Virus record (IMG/VR): IMGVR_UViG_3300012988_000029
Location: 1-34,676 of that record
DNA length: 34,676 bases
From: a virus
Reading direction: 5' to 3' (one strand)
This document shows, one piece after another, positions 20,101-27,893 of this stretch. The translations under genes and the position numbers were made by a program. The notes under the pieces were generated by a model. That model did no database searches. It was not told the DNA's origin and saw nothing but the letters and a program-made list of their open reading frames with translations. The number at the start of each line of letters is the position of its first letter. Positions within the stretch are counted from its first letter, which is position 1.

Positions 20101-22148
20101 TTATTTGCGTTTAATTGATAAGTATCATAATTTAACTGAGCAATAACTCCTGTAATAGTGGCGGTTATCATAACAGGAACCGTTAAAGAGCATATTTGTA
20201 CCACTTCTCCTGCTGCCACAGTATTAACAGAAACTACATTTGTGAAACAGTTTGTATATTGATATGTTCCACTTGTTGCCACTGTAAATGAATATGTATT
20301 ACATATTGAATTTAAAGCATTTGGTTTTTCAAGAAGAAAAGGATCGGTATTTAAATCATTATAAGGATAATTAGCAAAATAATAATCATTTCCTTCTCTA
20401 GTGTATTTTCCAACATTTCTTAGTATTCCTTTAGCAACAATTGACTTATTTGTACTTCTATCTCCTCTTAATATCTTAAAGCCTACAATTGCTGATTTTT
20501 GATCAGTAGTCAAATTAGAAGAAGCAATTAATTGAGATATTTGATCAGCATCTAATCTAACCCCCATAGGAAATATAGCCCTATTCTCCATAATAGGGAC
20601 TATTGGATTCCCTGGAGTATACGAAGATGTTTCAAATATTGGACTTATCGAAACATCTGGAAATTTATGATGTCTTATAGGTTGACCTGCTAAATCTCCC
20701 CATACATCAGTATTGCATGGATATGTCTCTGTAGATTCCCAATATGAGAAATTTCCATATTGATATGGTCCCTTATATGAAGGATCTGTAGTATATGAAG
20801 GACTTGTAGCTATTACATTTCCAGTATTATATATCTTCCAAGTAGGGAGGTTTCCTGTAATTGGGTCTGGAACTCCTATAAAATCATCATTTGTAGGAAA
20901 AATATCTTGTAAATCCTGAGGAAGAGCAATTCTCCCAGGTATATGAAAACTGTCGGTTTGCTTACCGTTAGTCAATAAAAAACATCCTTCAAAAGGATAC
21001 ACTTCATCTCTTAGATATCCTCTTAAATTAGTGGCATTCAACTCATCAGAATAATCTTCCGTAGATGGTATTCTATATGTTTCCCAATATAGTTTAACTT
21101 TACTCCATATTTGTTGATAATTAATTCTATCTATAGAAGTAAGTTGATCCCATACTAATATATCTTGGACAGTTGTTACATCTTGAGCAATATCATAATA
21201 TGGAAATTTCTCAAATATATCATCTATTGTGAGTTTTATTTGAGTTTGATTTTGTCCACTATAAATTATTTGTTTAGTTTTATTGTCTATAAAATAAGTA
21301 CCTATAAGTTCAACGGAAGTAATGTTATTGATTGTCTTAATTACAGATACATTATAATATTGAAAGTATCCTGTTACATCAATATTATCAATATTTAATA
21401 CTATTGATTTATTTACATTGTAATTAAAGTTTAATGTATCTATTTGTGTGTTAGCAAGAGGAGTGGGATTAGTAACACTATAATAGGAAGTGTATTGGTC
21501 TCCTGCTACATCAGTATAGGCTATTGCAAATTGATATGTACCAGCTATATTATCTCCTCCATTAATTACATCTACAACATTTAGTTCAGGAATACTGAAA
21601 TTTGGTTGAATTTTTAGTTTATTACAATCAATATCTGTGAATGTATGTACATCACAAATAGTATCGCCTATAGTTGTTCTATAAGGAATTTTATTTAAAT
21701 CTAAAAATCTTCTTGGATTGAATCCATCTGTCCAATAAATTTCAGTGGTACAATTTGTTATTTTATGTACAACCTTTTGAATGGGATGATGAATATTAAA
21801 ATTTAGACATGGAGCGTTAATATATACTCTATATACGCAATCATTGTTATCCATATAACCGATCTGACTATCTCCTGTATTAGGATTTACTAGAAAATAA
21901 ATATGCTTGTTTTGCTCTTGAATAAAATGATTTCCTATATTTTTGAAATTTTCAGGAAATTGTAAACATAGTTCATTTCCTTGTTCATTTTGATAAGAGA
22001 CTCCATTAGCATCAAAATTTTCAACTGCTCCATTTAAAGCATAAGTAGTTTGTCCTTTAGGTATTTGGTTTACCGAAAGGTCCATATTCATCCCTGCTCT
22101 TAAAGCAGTACTTTCTTGTCTTATATTTGATTCTTGTTGATCAGCCAT
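17178..22148 (-). CDS. Tail muzzle / stabilization protein (1656 aa)
   Basis: The start is the ATG at 22148, overlapping the adaptor stop as TAATG; a GTG eight codons upstream is less likely. The N-terminus (ALRAGMNMDLSVNQIPKGQT, then TYALNGAVEN and GNELCLQFPEN) is typical of the crAss-like stabilization protein, which forms the large tail barrel ('muzzle') below the neck. Long beta-rich regions follow, and near residue 1455 comes SWISFHSYIPNYYIAENNFF, a conserved stretch of the family. Residues 1482-1529 are almost pure Thr/Ser, then a beta-rich domain of about 127 residues with no recognised match ends the chain. The usual C-terminal muzzle sequence is absent here but present in the next gene. 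The adaptor-muzzle-cargo gene order matches the crAss-like virion block. The family call is firm; the split is inferred. Confidence 0.88.
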   Translation of the reverse strand: MADQQESNIRQESTALRAGMNMDLSVNQIPKGQTTYALNGAVENFDANGVSYQNEQGNELCLQFPENFKNIGNHFIQEQNKHIYFLVNPNTGDSQIGYMDNNDCVYRVYINAPCLNFNIHHPIQKVVHKITNCTTEIYWTDGFNPRRFLDLNKIPYRTTIGDTICDVHTFTDIDCNKLKIQPNFSIPELNVVDVINGGDNIAGTYQFAIAYTDVAGDQYTSYYSVTNPTPLANTQIDTLNFNYNVNKSIVLNIDNIDVTGYFQYYNVSVIKTINNITSVELIGTYFIDNKTKQIIYSGQNQTQIKLTIDDIFEKFPYYDIAQDVTTVQDILVWDQLTSIDRINYQQIWSKVKLYWETYRIPSTEDYSDELNATNLRGYLRDEVYPFEGCFLLTNGKQTDSFHIPGRIALPQDLQDIFPTNDDFIGVPDPITGNLPTWKIYNTGNVIATSPSYTTDPSYKGPYQYGNFSYWESTETYPCNTDVWGDLAGQPIRHHKFPDVSISPIFETSSYTPGNPIVPIMENRAIFPMGVRLDADQISQLIASSNLTTDQKSAIVGFKILRGDRSTNKSIVAKGILRNVGKYTREGNDYYFANYPYNDLNTDPFLLEKPNALNSICNTYSFTVATSGTYQYTNCFTNVVSVNTVAAGEVVQICSLTVPVMITATITGVIAQLNYDTYQLNANNNATVFAYTDINDIGQSIVVYKNNPQTINVKVGTHPTVPFPYSGTYAQINTFKNPLCYPNNLSAFNTDDSKYRYVFNSPETSFGQPFLGTILKLENVVFGAGKAHFVEVKKNALYKLLSKEAQEDALSSSYNIASITAPFNATAMFTAYQAYLTIYINGITRKNYGWSYNSIASYNYWANVDNGLGIKQRELDIVQYLIPAVQSVNENNNIVVNNYQRESSIYLKTNEIKSPLPFDSQTPSLILPGNISAITDKSRFVNSQKDCSIPQNQFDISVVSYYGSIKDVILNQWGQMYSYETIDTGFQSFLGDNLSTVTIFGGDTFISKFSFKTKLPFFIDNRVGAPDDSDVFYDEIGNVAYPQYWHSARSVLYDYNTGGLGTAYGKNLISVKAHYLDCPNNQLPAPDPTATPPIINPSRTYYDGKMYMFAYGIPTFYCESSINVDLRQAFNNREGDFYPHVTKSIPDDWVQESFVPIAQDNTYYYNVGYSKQNKENFFSHLPINWEEQLCFTHFPFRTIYSEAQQSFTDNKINSWLIYKPISYFDFPQNYGKLTSLDGIENKAILARFENKSLLYNTLLTVDTSNPKAAWLGNDTLFRSSPPIDFAETDLGFVGSQHKFLLKIPQGQITVDAKRGQVFLISGNSVKDLSQFGSGLNRFFTDHLAFEILRYFPTVDIDNNFAGTGLHGVYDSKFDRIIISKLDYIPLSKDIKYNSDTKEFYIIHTYPQSEGNPLTTIQLIDLTDSNYFCNKSWTLSYNINTQSWISFHSYIPNYYIAENNFFYSGINDGCDLEIIAFEEMPLPTTTTTSTTSTTSTTSTSTSTTSTTSTTTSTTSTTTTSPPTSSTTTTSSDNTFTGSFTIGTSGGNAFTINLGSTNHVNLSASTIPGISPTPVTVTSSSSSQASGITNFSFHFDGNMSGVPLTVGSNSAQFLDTTTSIVYPATVAGAGGFNLVITITIPTVAAHHFSISGSININGG
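17562..17707 (-). repeat. Thr/Ser-coding triplet repeat in the muzzle gene
   Basis: About 146 bases of imperfect triplet repeats (on the plus strand mostly gta, gtt and gtg units) encode a 48-residue Thr/Ser tract interrupted only by two prolines. It links the muzzle body to its C-terminal extra domain. The low-complexity DNA could change length by slippage; a change that is not a multiple of three would truncate or alter the end domain. A shorter tract of the same kind ends the 386-residue virion protein. Confidence 0.9.
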
Positions 22149-23086
22149 TATACAGTACCATTTCTTCTCCACCTACCTCCATACACTCTTGTAGGAAGTT
22201 CGTATTTACGAAAACTATTTAGTTGTCCCTTAATAGCAGTTATTTTTTCATTAGCAGTTTGCTTTTGAATCTCTGTTTTAGCTATAATATATGCTTCATC
22301 ATATAGAGATTTATAATATCCTAATTTTTGCTGAAGCTGATTGAATGTTTCATCATTAACTTGATTAGTAAGGGTTTCTATTACTTTATACTTCAAGAAA
22401 GCTTCTATATATTCTATAATTCTGTAATTAGAAGGAATCATCTGATTACCCTCATTATCATAATCTGTGGAATAGAATATTAGATAGACGTGTCCATTTC
22501 TGAAATTGGTAACAAACTTATTATCCCTAATATCAAAACTATCAGGAGCACTTGCTCCAAAATTAGCACAATCTAAAGAACAATGTTTATGACTAGATAT
22601 GTTTCCTGGTCTTAGGAGATATTGTTTATGAAATGTCTGGTTTACTTGATTATTTGTCTTATATACAGCTTGTATAAATTCAGGAAGACACTGAGTTCCA
22701 TCACATCCTTCTGTATTACAATTTATATTTGTACAAGCTTTTCCTCCAGATATGACAGGAGATACTTGAATGGTATTTAAAGAAGCTGCCTGAGAATAGA
22801 AAGAATTAGCCGTTTGTACAGGAAATCCGTTCACTGCTGTACATAACCAAGCTTCCCTAACTGCATAGAAGTTATCTGGAAGTCTTGCCTCAAAATTGCA
22901 TATTTCTAATATTTCTGGAACAATAGCATAAGAACTTCTACCAAGTTTATCCAATGCTTTGTTTAAATAAGTTGGCCATAGTAAATTATCAACCGCTCCA
23001 GTATCCATATAACTCTTAAATTCTTCAGTAACTAATGCGTACACGCTTTCTGGAGAAACAAAATTGTATTTGTAGTAGTAACTCAT
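22148..23086 (-). CDS. Neck adaptor ring protein, P22 gp4 / T7 gp11-like (312 aa)
   Basis: The N-terminus (NFVSPESVYALVTEEFKSYM, DTGAVDNLLWPTYLNKALDK, LGRSSYAI) matches the crAss-like 'tail tubular' family. This is an adaptor that forms a dodecameric ring between portal and tail and contacts the muzzle. The protein is largely helical at the ends, with LPDNFYAVREAWLC (from about residue 74) leading into a beta region and a C-terminal helical stretch from about 220. A cysteine cluster (CTNINCNTEGCDGTQC, about 117-132, and HKHCSLDC, about 166-173) could bind metal or form disulfides. It overlaps the muzzle start by one base and lies just after the HNH gene. Length is in the usual range for the family. 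Identification by motif and synteny is strong. Confidence 0.87.
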   Translation of the reverse strand: MSYYYKYNFVSPESVYALVTEEFKSYMDTGAVDNLLWPTYLNKALDKLGRSSYAIVPEILEICNFEARLPDNFYAVREAWLCTAVNGFPVQTANSFYSQAASLNTIQVSPVISGGKACTNINCNTEGCDGTQCLPEFIQAVYKTNNQVNQTFHKQYLLRPGNISSHKHCSLDCANFGASAPDSFDIRDNKFVTNFRNGHVYLIFYSTDYDNEGNQMIPSNYRIIEYIEAFLKYKVIETLTNQVNDETFNQLQQKLGYYKSLYDEAYIIAKTEIQKQTANEKITAIKGQLNSFRKYELPTRVYGGRWRRNGTV

Positions 23087-23087
23087 T

Positions 23088-23726
23088 TTATTTTTTATTA
23101 TATTTTATAGGAGTATAAATAGCTTCTTCTGGACTCATTCCTCTATCTATTCTACTTTTCAATGTCTGTTGATGTATATTGAACTTCTTAGCTAAATCTA
23201 CAAGAATCCATTTTTCTTTATTGAAAGAAAGAAATATAGTATTTCTTTTGTTTCTATCTTGTTCTTTTCTAGTAGCCCACTTACAATTTTCTAGATAATA
23301 ATCTCCATTTACATCAATTCTCTCTAAAGAATAGGATTTATCTGGTTTCTTTCCCATGTCTTTGTAGAAATTTTTAAAATTATTCCACCTTTCACATGTT
23401 TTTATACCTCTACCTCCATAATTATAATAGAATATATTATTAGGATTCTGACATCTAGATTTCATGGATTCCCAAGATGAATATTCTGAAGAATTACTCA
23501 TATTATGTCGAGTGATTCTTTTTAGCAACCCGTCTCTTCTAGTGCATCCACAAGATTTAGTTCTGCCGTTTTTTAATCCTGATATTCTAGTTATGAATTT
23601 TCTACCACAAAAACACTCTATTACAGCCATTCTATATTTTTGAAATCCTGTAACTTCTTTTTCATGAAAGTCTTCATTTATAAAAGTTAAATTTCCAAAC
23701 TTATATCCTTTTTCGTATTTTGTCAT
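23088..23726 (-). CDS. HNH-type homing endonuclease inserted in the structural operon (212 aa)
   Basis: Residues 38-61 hold two cysteine pairs (CFCG and SCGC), a zinc-finger-like start common in phage endonucleases of this lineage. Residues 85-142 carry the conserved core: W, MKSRCQN, YGGRGIKTCERW, DMGKKP, SLERIDVNGDY and NCKWAT, followed by EQDRNKRN. The C-terminal part (about 170-205, DLAKKFNIHQQTLKSRIDRG) looks like a helix-turn-helix for DNA recognition. Such free-standing enzymes cut cognate genomes lacking the gene and spread by repair. It is wedged between the IHF-like gene and the adaptor gene with one-base gaps on both sides and appears intact. It has no obvious virion role. The class is confident; the cleavage site is unknown. 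Confidence 0.9.
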   Translation of the reverse strand: MTKYEKGYKFGNLTFINEDFHEKEVTGFQKYRMAVIECFCGRKFITRISGLKNGRTKSCGCTRRDGLLKRITRHNMSNSSEYSSWESMKSRCQNPNNIFYYNYGGRGIKTCERWNNFKNFYKDMGKKPDKSYSLERIDVNGDYYLENCKWATRKEQDRNKRNTIFLSFNKEKWILVDLAKKFNIHQQTLKSRIDRGMSPEEAIYTPIKYNKK

Positions 23727-23727
23727 G

Positions 23728-24210
23728 TTATTTAGTGCCCCATTGTTGATAAAGGTGTTGATATTTAGGATCTATTTTTATATAATGAGAGAGTAGTCTA
23801 GAAGTTACTCTTGAAGGTTTAAACCACCACAAATCTACAAATTTTAACCTTGTAGATTTCTTAAACCACTTCCACCCAAAGAAATATCCCTCCGTATGGA
23901 AGTTGAAGTTATATATATACTTACCTTTTTCTTTGGTTTTCTTCCAATCCACCGGAAGATTAATTCTTTCTTTCCCATCAGGACCAAGTTTCATTTTCTT
24001 CCTTTTCTTCTTAGTTATTGTAAATTCTCCAAATCCTGAAGGTATTCTGGCTTTTTCACCAGTTTCTAATATATAAGTTTTGAAGGATTCATTGAAATCA
24101 TATATAATTCTTCTCCATTGATCATAACTAACTTTAATTGTAGGATATTTCTTACAAAAGCTTGTATAATTCTCTCTACTACCGCTTGACCAATCGACCT
24201 TCACTCTCAT
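23728..24210 (-). CDS. IHF-like virion structural protein of crAss-like phage (160 aa)
   Basis: The protein contains ARIPSGFGEFTITKKKRKK (about 48-66), resembling the GFG-beta-arm core of HU/IHF proteins, and ends with WWFKPSRVTSRLLSHYIK and YQHLYQQWG, a signature I associate with the crAss-like 'IHF subunit' family. It is basic and Trp-rich. In crAss-like genomes these genes lie in the neck/tail block, so a role as a neck ring component fits its position between a 240-residue neck-type protein and the adaptor. A DNA-bending role cannot be excluded from sequence. The HNH gene starts one base after its stop. The family is fairly secure; the exact role is inferred. Confidence 0.72.
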   Translation of the reverse strand: MRVKVDWSSGSRENYTSFCKKYPTIKVSYDQWRRIIYDFNESFKTYILETGEKARIPSGFGEFTITKKKRKKMKLGPDGKERINLPVDWKKTKEKGKYIYNFNFHTEGYFFGWKWFKKSTRLKFVDLWWFKPSRVTSRLLSHYIKIDPKYQHLYQQWGTK

Positions 24211-24212
24211 AA

Positions 24213-24935
24213 TTAACTAGTTGGAGGAGTGTTGGGAGCCTGACCATCTACACCTTCTTGAGTTTGATCACTCTTGAGTCTGTAATATGTATTAAGAAGT
24301 TTTTGTGATGTTAGTTCTAATACTTGTTTCTGCAAGTATCCCGGACAAGGAAATTCCCTATCTAAGGGATTTTTACATATTTCATCTAATGAATATTCCT
24401 TACCACAATCACAATCAGGAAACATTATTTCATTAGGAACATCTTCTTCAAAGAATGCTGCCATTCTAATAGATTGCAATAATGGATTATTTGTATAAAG
24501 ATAATCATCTACTATCCAATAATACACTTGATTTTTAACTATCTTTAATTTAAGAAGATTCAAGTAACGATTTATAGTAATCTCTTTTATTCTCTTTCCT
24601 TTACCTCCCATCGCATTAATACTCCACACTCCCTGTATAAGATATTGATAGTTTCCCTCTCCTATTCTTGGGAGTTTGTGTACACTTCTACTAACAGTGC
24701 AAGGATCAACATAATCACAGCATTCAGAAATGGGAACTTCTTTCATTTGAAAACAAGGAAGGCTTTCGAAAATAGTATCTGTAGCCCATAGTTTTCTAAG
24801 ATTAGTTTCTCTCTTTACTAGGAGAATAGTATTATTTCTAATCTCTGACAGTATAGCACGATCAGTTATTGTATTGTCAATTGACAATAATTTATGTGTA
24901 CTTCTTACATCTGAAACTAATTTTCTTCCTGTCAT
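24213..24935 (-). CDS. Conserved neck/tail structural protein (240 aa), probable ring protein
   Basis: The start (MTGRKLVSDVRSTHKLLSID, then ITDRAILSEIRNNTILLVKR) and the following PCFQMKEVPISECCDY and VSRSVHKLPRI form a pattern I know from small structural proteins in many Bacteroidota podoviruses, encoded beside the IHF-like gene. The central part is a mixed alpha/beta region (VYYWIVDDYLYTNNPLLQSI). The C-terminal quarter has cysteines (DCDCGKEY, EICKN, FPCPG) and ends in a disordered Thr/Pro-rich tail. No catalytic motif is seen. It lies two bases from the IHF-like gene and six from the phosphoesterase. A neck-ring or head-completion role is likely from context but not shown by motif. Confidence 0.6.
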   Translation of the reverse strand: MTGRKLVSDVRSTHKLLSIDNTITDRAILSEIRNNTILLVKRETNLRKLWATDTIFESLPCFQMKEVPISECCDYVDPCTVSRSVHKLPRIGEGNYQYLIQGVWSINAMGGKGKRIKEITINRYLNLLKLKIVKNQVYYWIVDDYLYTNNPLLQSIRMAAFFEEDVPNEIMFPDCDCGKEYSLDEICKNPLDREFPCPGYLQKQVLELTSQKLLNTYYRLKSDQTQEGVDGQAPNTPPTS

Positions 24936-24941
24936 AATATT

Positions 24942-26153
24942 TTATACTCTAGATTCGAACTCTGCTATTTTACCGTATATTGGGTGATATACCAAAGCTA
25001 ATGCTGCATGTACTTTATTTTCGAAATTGTTATCCCTATGCCACCTATCAGTTTTTGATAAAGAAGGCATTTGTTGAATTCTAACTCCTTGTATTTCTTT
25101 AGCTAGATAATGATGTTTATCTCCTGTATGGATTTCTCTATATTTAGAATTACCAAAATCACTAGCTTCTTTTCCAGTTTTGAATACTAAAGGAAGATTT
25201 TCTAACTTGACTGAATTACCATGATGGTAACCTATGAAAGTGTTTCCTAATACTACATGTTTTGTAACCGAATGATGTCTCTGGAATTTCACTTTCTTAT
25301 ATCCTTTAAAAAATACTTCTAAAGCATGAGCTACATAAAATCCCTTAGTTCTATCATGATTTCCTTGCACAAGAATTACTTCTATTTCACTAACTTGTGT
25401 AATTAGATAATTAATAGTATTTGCTAATATATCAAACCCTTTCTCATATTCTTCATCATACCAAGCAGTTACATCTTGAGGAGTACCATTTGTAGTGGTA
25501 TTTTGAATATTGTCCGTATGAAAGAAATCATTACTTATAGGGAACACCAGTTTGTTAATATTGTAATTTTTGCTGATTTTAGTGACTAAATCATTAACTA
25601 CTTTGTAATAATCAAATTCTTTTGATTCCAAACTATCTCCTTCAAATGTTTTCTTAGCTAAGTGAAAATCTGCTATATTTAGCTCTACATCTACTTTTTC
25701 CTTATTTTCGTCCTTCCAGGTAATGGGTTGTTTAAAGGTGGAATGTACATCAATAGGGTCCCAATTCTTTAGGAATTTGGAAAAATCCTCTAACGTATAA
25801 TCTTGTGGTTTTTTAAGAGTCGCAAATATAGAAGATGTGAATTTACCATTAGATTTAAGCTTTGACCAATATGAGCTTATTTTATACCTTTCTTTATCTA
25901 CTTTATGGAGTTTGTATAGGTCTTCTACACTTTTAGGCTCAAAATCAATCTCTATTGAGCTTTCTAATGTACCTTTGTCTTCATTTACCTTTTTAGTTGA
26001 TTCCTCTACTTCTACTTCCTTTTTCCTTAGTTCTTTTAACAATTCATCTACTTCTGATTCTGTAATCCCCAATTTTGAGGCATAGTAAGCTTTTGACTTC
26101 TTTTGTGTCAGTAACTGCTGAAGTTCTGACAATAATCCTTGATTTTCAATCAT
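24942..26153 (-). CDS. Calcineurin-like metallophosphoesterase (403 aa)
   Basis: The metallophosphoesterase signature is present in order: ADFH (D162, H164), SNDFFH (D209) in place of the usual GD segment, QGNHD (264-267 for GNHD), GYHHG (308-312) and HTGDKHH (342-348). These residues would hold two metal ions and hydrolyse phosphoesters; the substrate is unknown (nucleotide, DNA end or protein). Residues 1-50 form a helical segment with a possible helix-turn-helix (YYASKLGITESEVDELLKEL), followed by a charged linker. It follows a terminator and a promoter candidate, making it first in the neck/tail transcription unit. A DNA repair nuclease of the SbcD/Mre11 type is a possible alternative reading. 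The superfamily call is strong. Confidence 0.87.
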   Translation of the reverse strand: MIENQGLLSELQQLLTQKKSKAYYASKLGITESEVDELLKELRKKEVEVEESTKKVNEDKGTLESSIEIDFEPKSVEDLYKLHKVDKERYKISSYWSKLKSNGKFTSSIFATLKKPQDYTLEDFSKFLKNWDPIDVHSTFKQPITWKDENKEKVDVELNIADFHLAKKTFEGDSLESKEFDYYKVVNDLVTKISKNYNINKLVFPISNDFFHTDNIQNTTTNGTPQDVTAWYDEEYEKGFDILANTINYLITQVSEIEVILVQGNHDRTKGFYVAHALEVFFKGYKKVKFQRHHSVTKHVVLGNTFIGYHHGNSVKLENLPLVFKTGKEASDFGNSKYREIHTGDKHHYLAKEIQGVRIQQMPSLSKTDRWHRDNNFENKVHAALALVYHPIYGKIAEFESRV

Positions 26154-26180
26154 TTTGTGATATTTTGGTTAAAACAGCAG

Positions 26181-26212
26181 TAAAGATAGTGATAAAGTAT
26201 TGGAAATACAAA
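26181..26212 (-). promoter_or_regulatory. Bacteroidota-type promoter for the neck/tail unit
   Basis: On the minus strand TTTG (26212-26209) and TATCTTTA (26188-26181) are separated by 20 bases. This fits TTTG-N19-21-TAnnTTTG with one mismatch in the last base. It lies in the gap between the terminator at 26262-26295 and the phosphoesterase ATG at 26153, giving a leader of about 20 bases. The 20 bp spacing equals that of the promoter candidate at 12231-12262. The surrounding DNA is very AT-rich, so confidence is moderate. Confidence 0.5.
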
Positions 26213-26261
26213 ATTTATTTAACTAATTTAATTATAACAATTAACTAAAAATGTTAGAAAT

Positions 26262-26295
26262 AAAAAACCCCTTTTGATATTTCTACCAAAAGGGG
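26262..26295 (-). terminator. Intrinsic terminator after the long fibre gene
   Basis: Read on the minus strand, CCCCTTTT (26295-26288) and AAAAGGGG (26275-26268) form a perfect 8 bp stem around a 12-base loop, followed directly by six T (26267-26262). A second hairpin, ACTCCAT/ATGGAGT (26296-26302 with 26317-26323), lies just upstream and abuts it. The position 40 bases after the stop of the 515-residue fibre gene and before a promoter candidate marks a boundary between transcription units. Confidence 0.85.
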
Positions 26296-26334
26296 ACTCC
26301 ATCGAAACCAATAACAATGGAGTTTTTGAATAAC

Positions 26335-27882
26335 TTATGTTAATGTTACCTTTTTCCAAGCTCCATTATATATATAAAAATTGTTGTTTGTTTTATCATA
26401 ATACATTGGAACAACATTAGATAATGCTGCTGGTGTCCCTGAAGGAGGACCTAACGCTGCTGGTATAAATATAAAGCCATTATTCATGGATGTAGTTCCT
26501 GCTCCAGGGGAAATGTTTAAATTAGGATCTACACTCAAAGCTGTTATATTATTAATTTGTAATGCTACTATACCAGGAGTACCACTTCCTGAACCTGCTC
26601 CAGAAGTTATAAAAGTATTTCCCCCATTAGCATTTCCAGTTCCTGCTGTACCTCCTGTAACTATAACATCTCCTCCAGGAACTCCAGATATACTACTTAC
26701 TCCTCCTGTAAGAACAGCTCTTCCTGCTGCAATTGCAGTACCTGTAGCATTGTTACCTTTAAAATTGTTGTCTAATGGGGAACCTGAGCTTACATTTACT
26801 CCTCCTATATTAGTCTGAATTACCCCAGAAAAACTAGCTGAACCATTTGTTGCAAAATTTAATGTTCCTGTACCCTTTGCAAATATATTTATTCCTATAT
26901 TACTTCCACTTCCAACTGCTAGTAATGTTCTAGTTACTCCTCCAAGAGAACTTCCTCCTAAATTTATATCTCCTGTAGATAATGCTCTAAATGATTCTGT
27001 GACAGCAGCTCCTCCATTCATCAAACTAATAATGAAATCAAAACTTTCAGTACCAATACCACTATTACTACATGATACTCCTACTTGTCCTCCAATTTTT
27101 TCATGTCCTGAGGCGGCTGTGCTTCCATATTCTATAGAAACCCCTGTTCCAATGCCACCATTGGAGCTATAATGAGAAACCCTTAAGGGTGTATCCATCG
27201 AACTACTATTATTACTTATTTGAAAATCAGCATGTCTTGCTGAAAATCCTTGATTAATAAATGGTATTCCCCCTAATATCTTATTAATATTTAATGCTCC
27301 GTTTGCTATATCCCATACAAGATTAGCATCTTCGCCATATACACCAGCATTATTAAACGGTATTCTACCACTTGTTCCTGATGAAATAGTGGTTGATCCG
27401 ACAACTATACCTGAAGCTCCTCCACTTGATGCTATCGTGAAATTAGGATATGTTCCTGTAATAGTTATATTTGCTCCCTGAGTTAATGTAACTGTTTGAT
27501 CAGGAGCAGAATTAGTAATTACTCCTGTCGAATTATTATAAGATATTCCTGAACCTGATGAAAAACTATTAAGAGTTATTGTATTCCAAGTTCTATCTGC
27601 TGATAAATCTTGAGTTAGTCCATTAATAGTAATTGTTCTTGTTAAAGGAACCCCTCCTCCTATTCCTACAATAGCACTATCTATCTTAGCTAAAGCTAAA
27701 GTTAAATTATCATTAGTGTTTATTAATGAGTTAGGAAGATTGTCTCCTGTATATATAACATTTGTACTATTTACTGTAAAAGGGACACACCCACAAGGAA
27801 ACCATGTGAATACAGGAGGATTACATCCATTATTATTGGATGTGTTTTCCCAACAGTTCATTCCTGGTATACAATTGCTCAT
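26335..27882 (-). CDS. Phage fibre/appendage protein (515 aa)
   Basis: The N-terminus is Cys-rich (MSNCIPGMNCWEN, later FPCGC) and leads to NVIYTGDNLPNSLINTNDNL (41-60), an anchor motif seen at the start of Bacteroidota phage fibre proteins and shared with the next gene. Then comes SFSSGSGISYNNSTGVITNS followed by DQTVTLTQGANITITG, beta-structured repeat-like sequence typical of such fibres. The middle is rich in Gly, Ser, Thr and Asn and probably forms a trimeric beta shaft. The end, MYYDKTNNNFYIYNGAWKKV, is a common closing motif. No enzymatic domain or intramolecular chaperone is recognised. A terminator follows. It probably contacts the cell surface, though a head fibre is also possible. 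Class confident, location uncertain. Confidence 0.75.
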   Translation of the reverse strand: MSNCIPGMNCWENTSNNNGCNPPVFTWFPCGCVPFTVNSTNVIYTGDNLPNSLINTNDNLTLALAKIDSAIVGIGGGVPLTRTITINGLTQDLSADRTWNTITLNSFSSGSGISYNNSTGVITNSAPDQTVTLTQGANITITGTYPNFTIASSGGASGIVVGSTTISSGTSGRIPFNNAGVYGEDANLVWDIANGALNINKILGGIPFINQGFSARHADFQISNNSSSMDTPLRVSHYSSNGGIGTGVSIEYGSTAASGHEKIGGQVGVSCSNSGIGTESFDFIISLMNGGAAVTESFRALSTGDINLGGSSLGGVTRTLLAVGSGSNIGINIFAKGTGTLNFATNGSASFSGVIQTNIGGVNVSSGSPLDNNFKGNNATGTAIAAGRAVLTGGVSSISGVPGGDVIVTGGTAGTGNANGGNTFITSGAGSGSGTPGIVALQINNITALSVDPNLNISPGAGTTSMNNGFIFIPAALGPPSGTPAALSNVVPMYYDKTNNNFYIYNGAWKKVTLT

Positions 27883-27893
27883 TATTTAATTTT

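Noticed and set aside
22146-22172. GTG start giving the muzzle eight extra residues
   Set aside because: The ATG at 22148 overlaps the adaptor stop as TAATG, the same arrangement as at 9573, and gives the expected family N-terminus.
26486-26818. Plus-strand Pro/Val-rich open frame of 110 codons
   Set aside because: It is antisense to the Gly/Ser-rich fibre gene and has no start context or motif.
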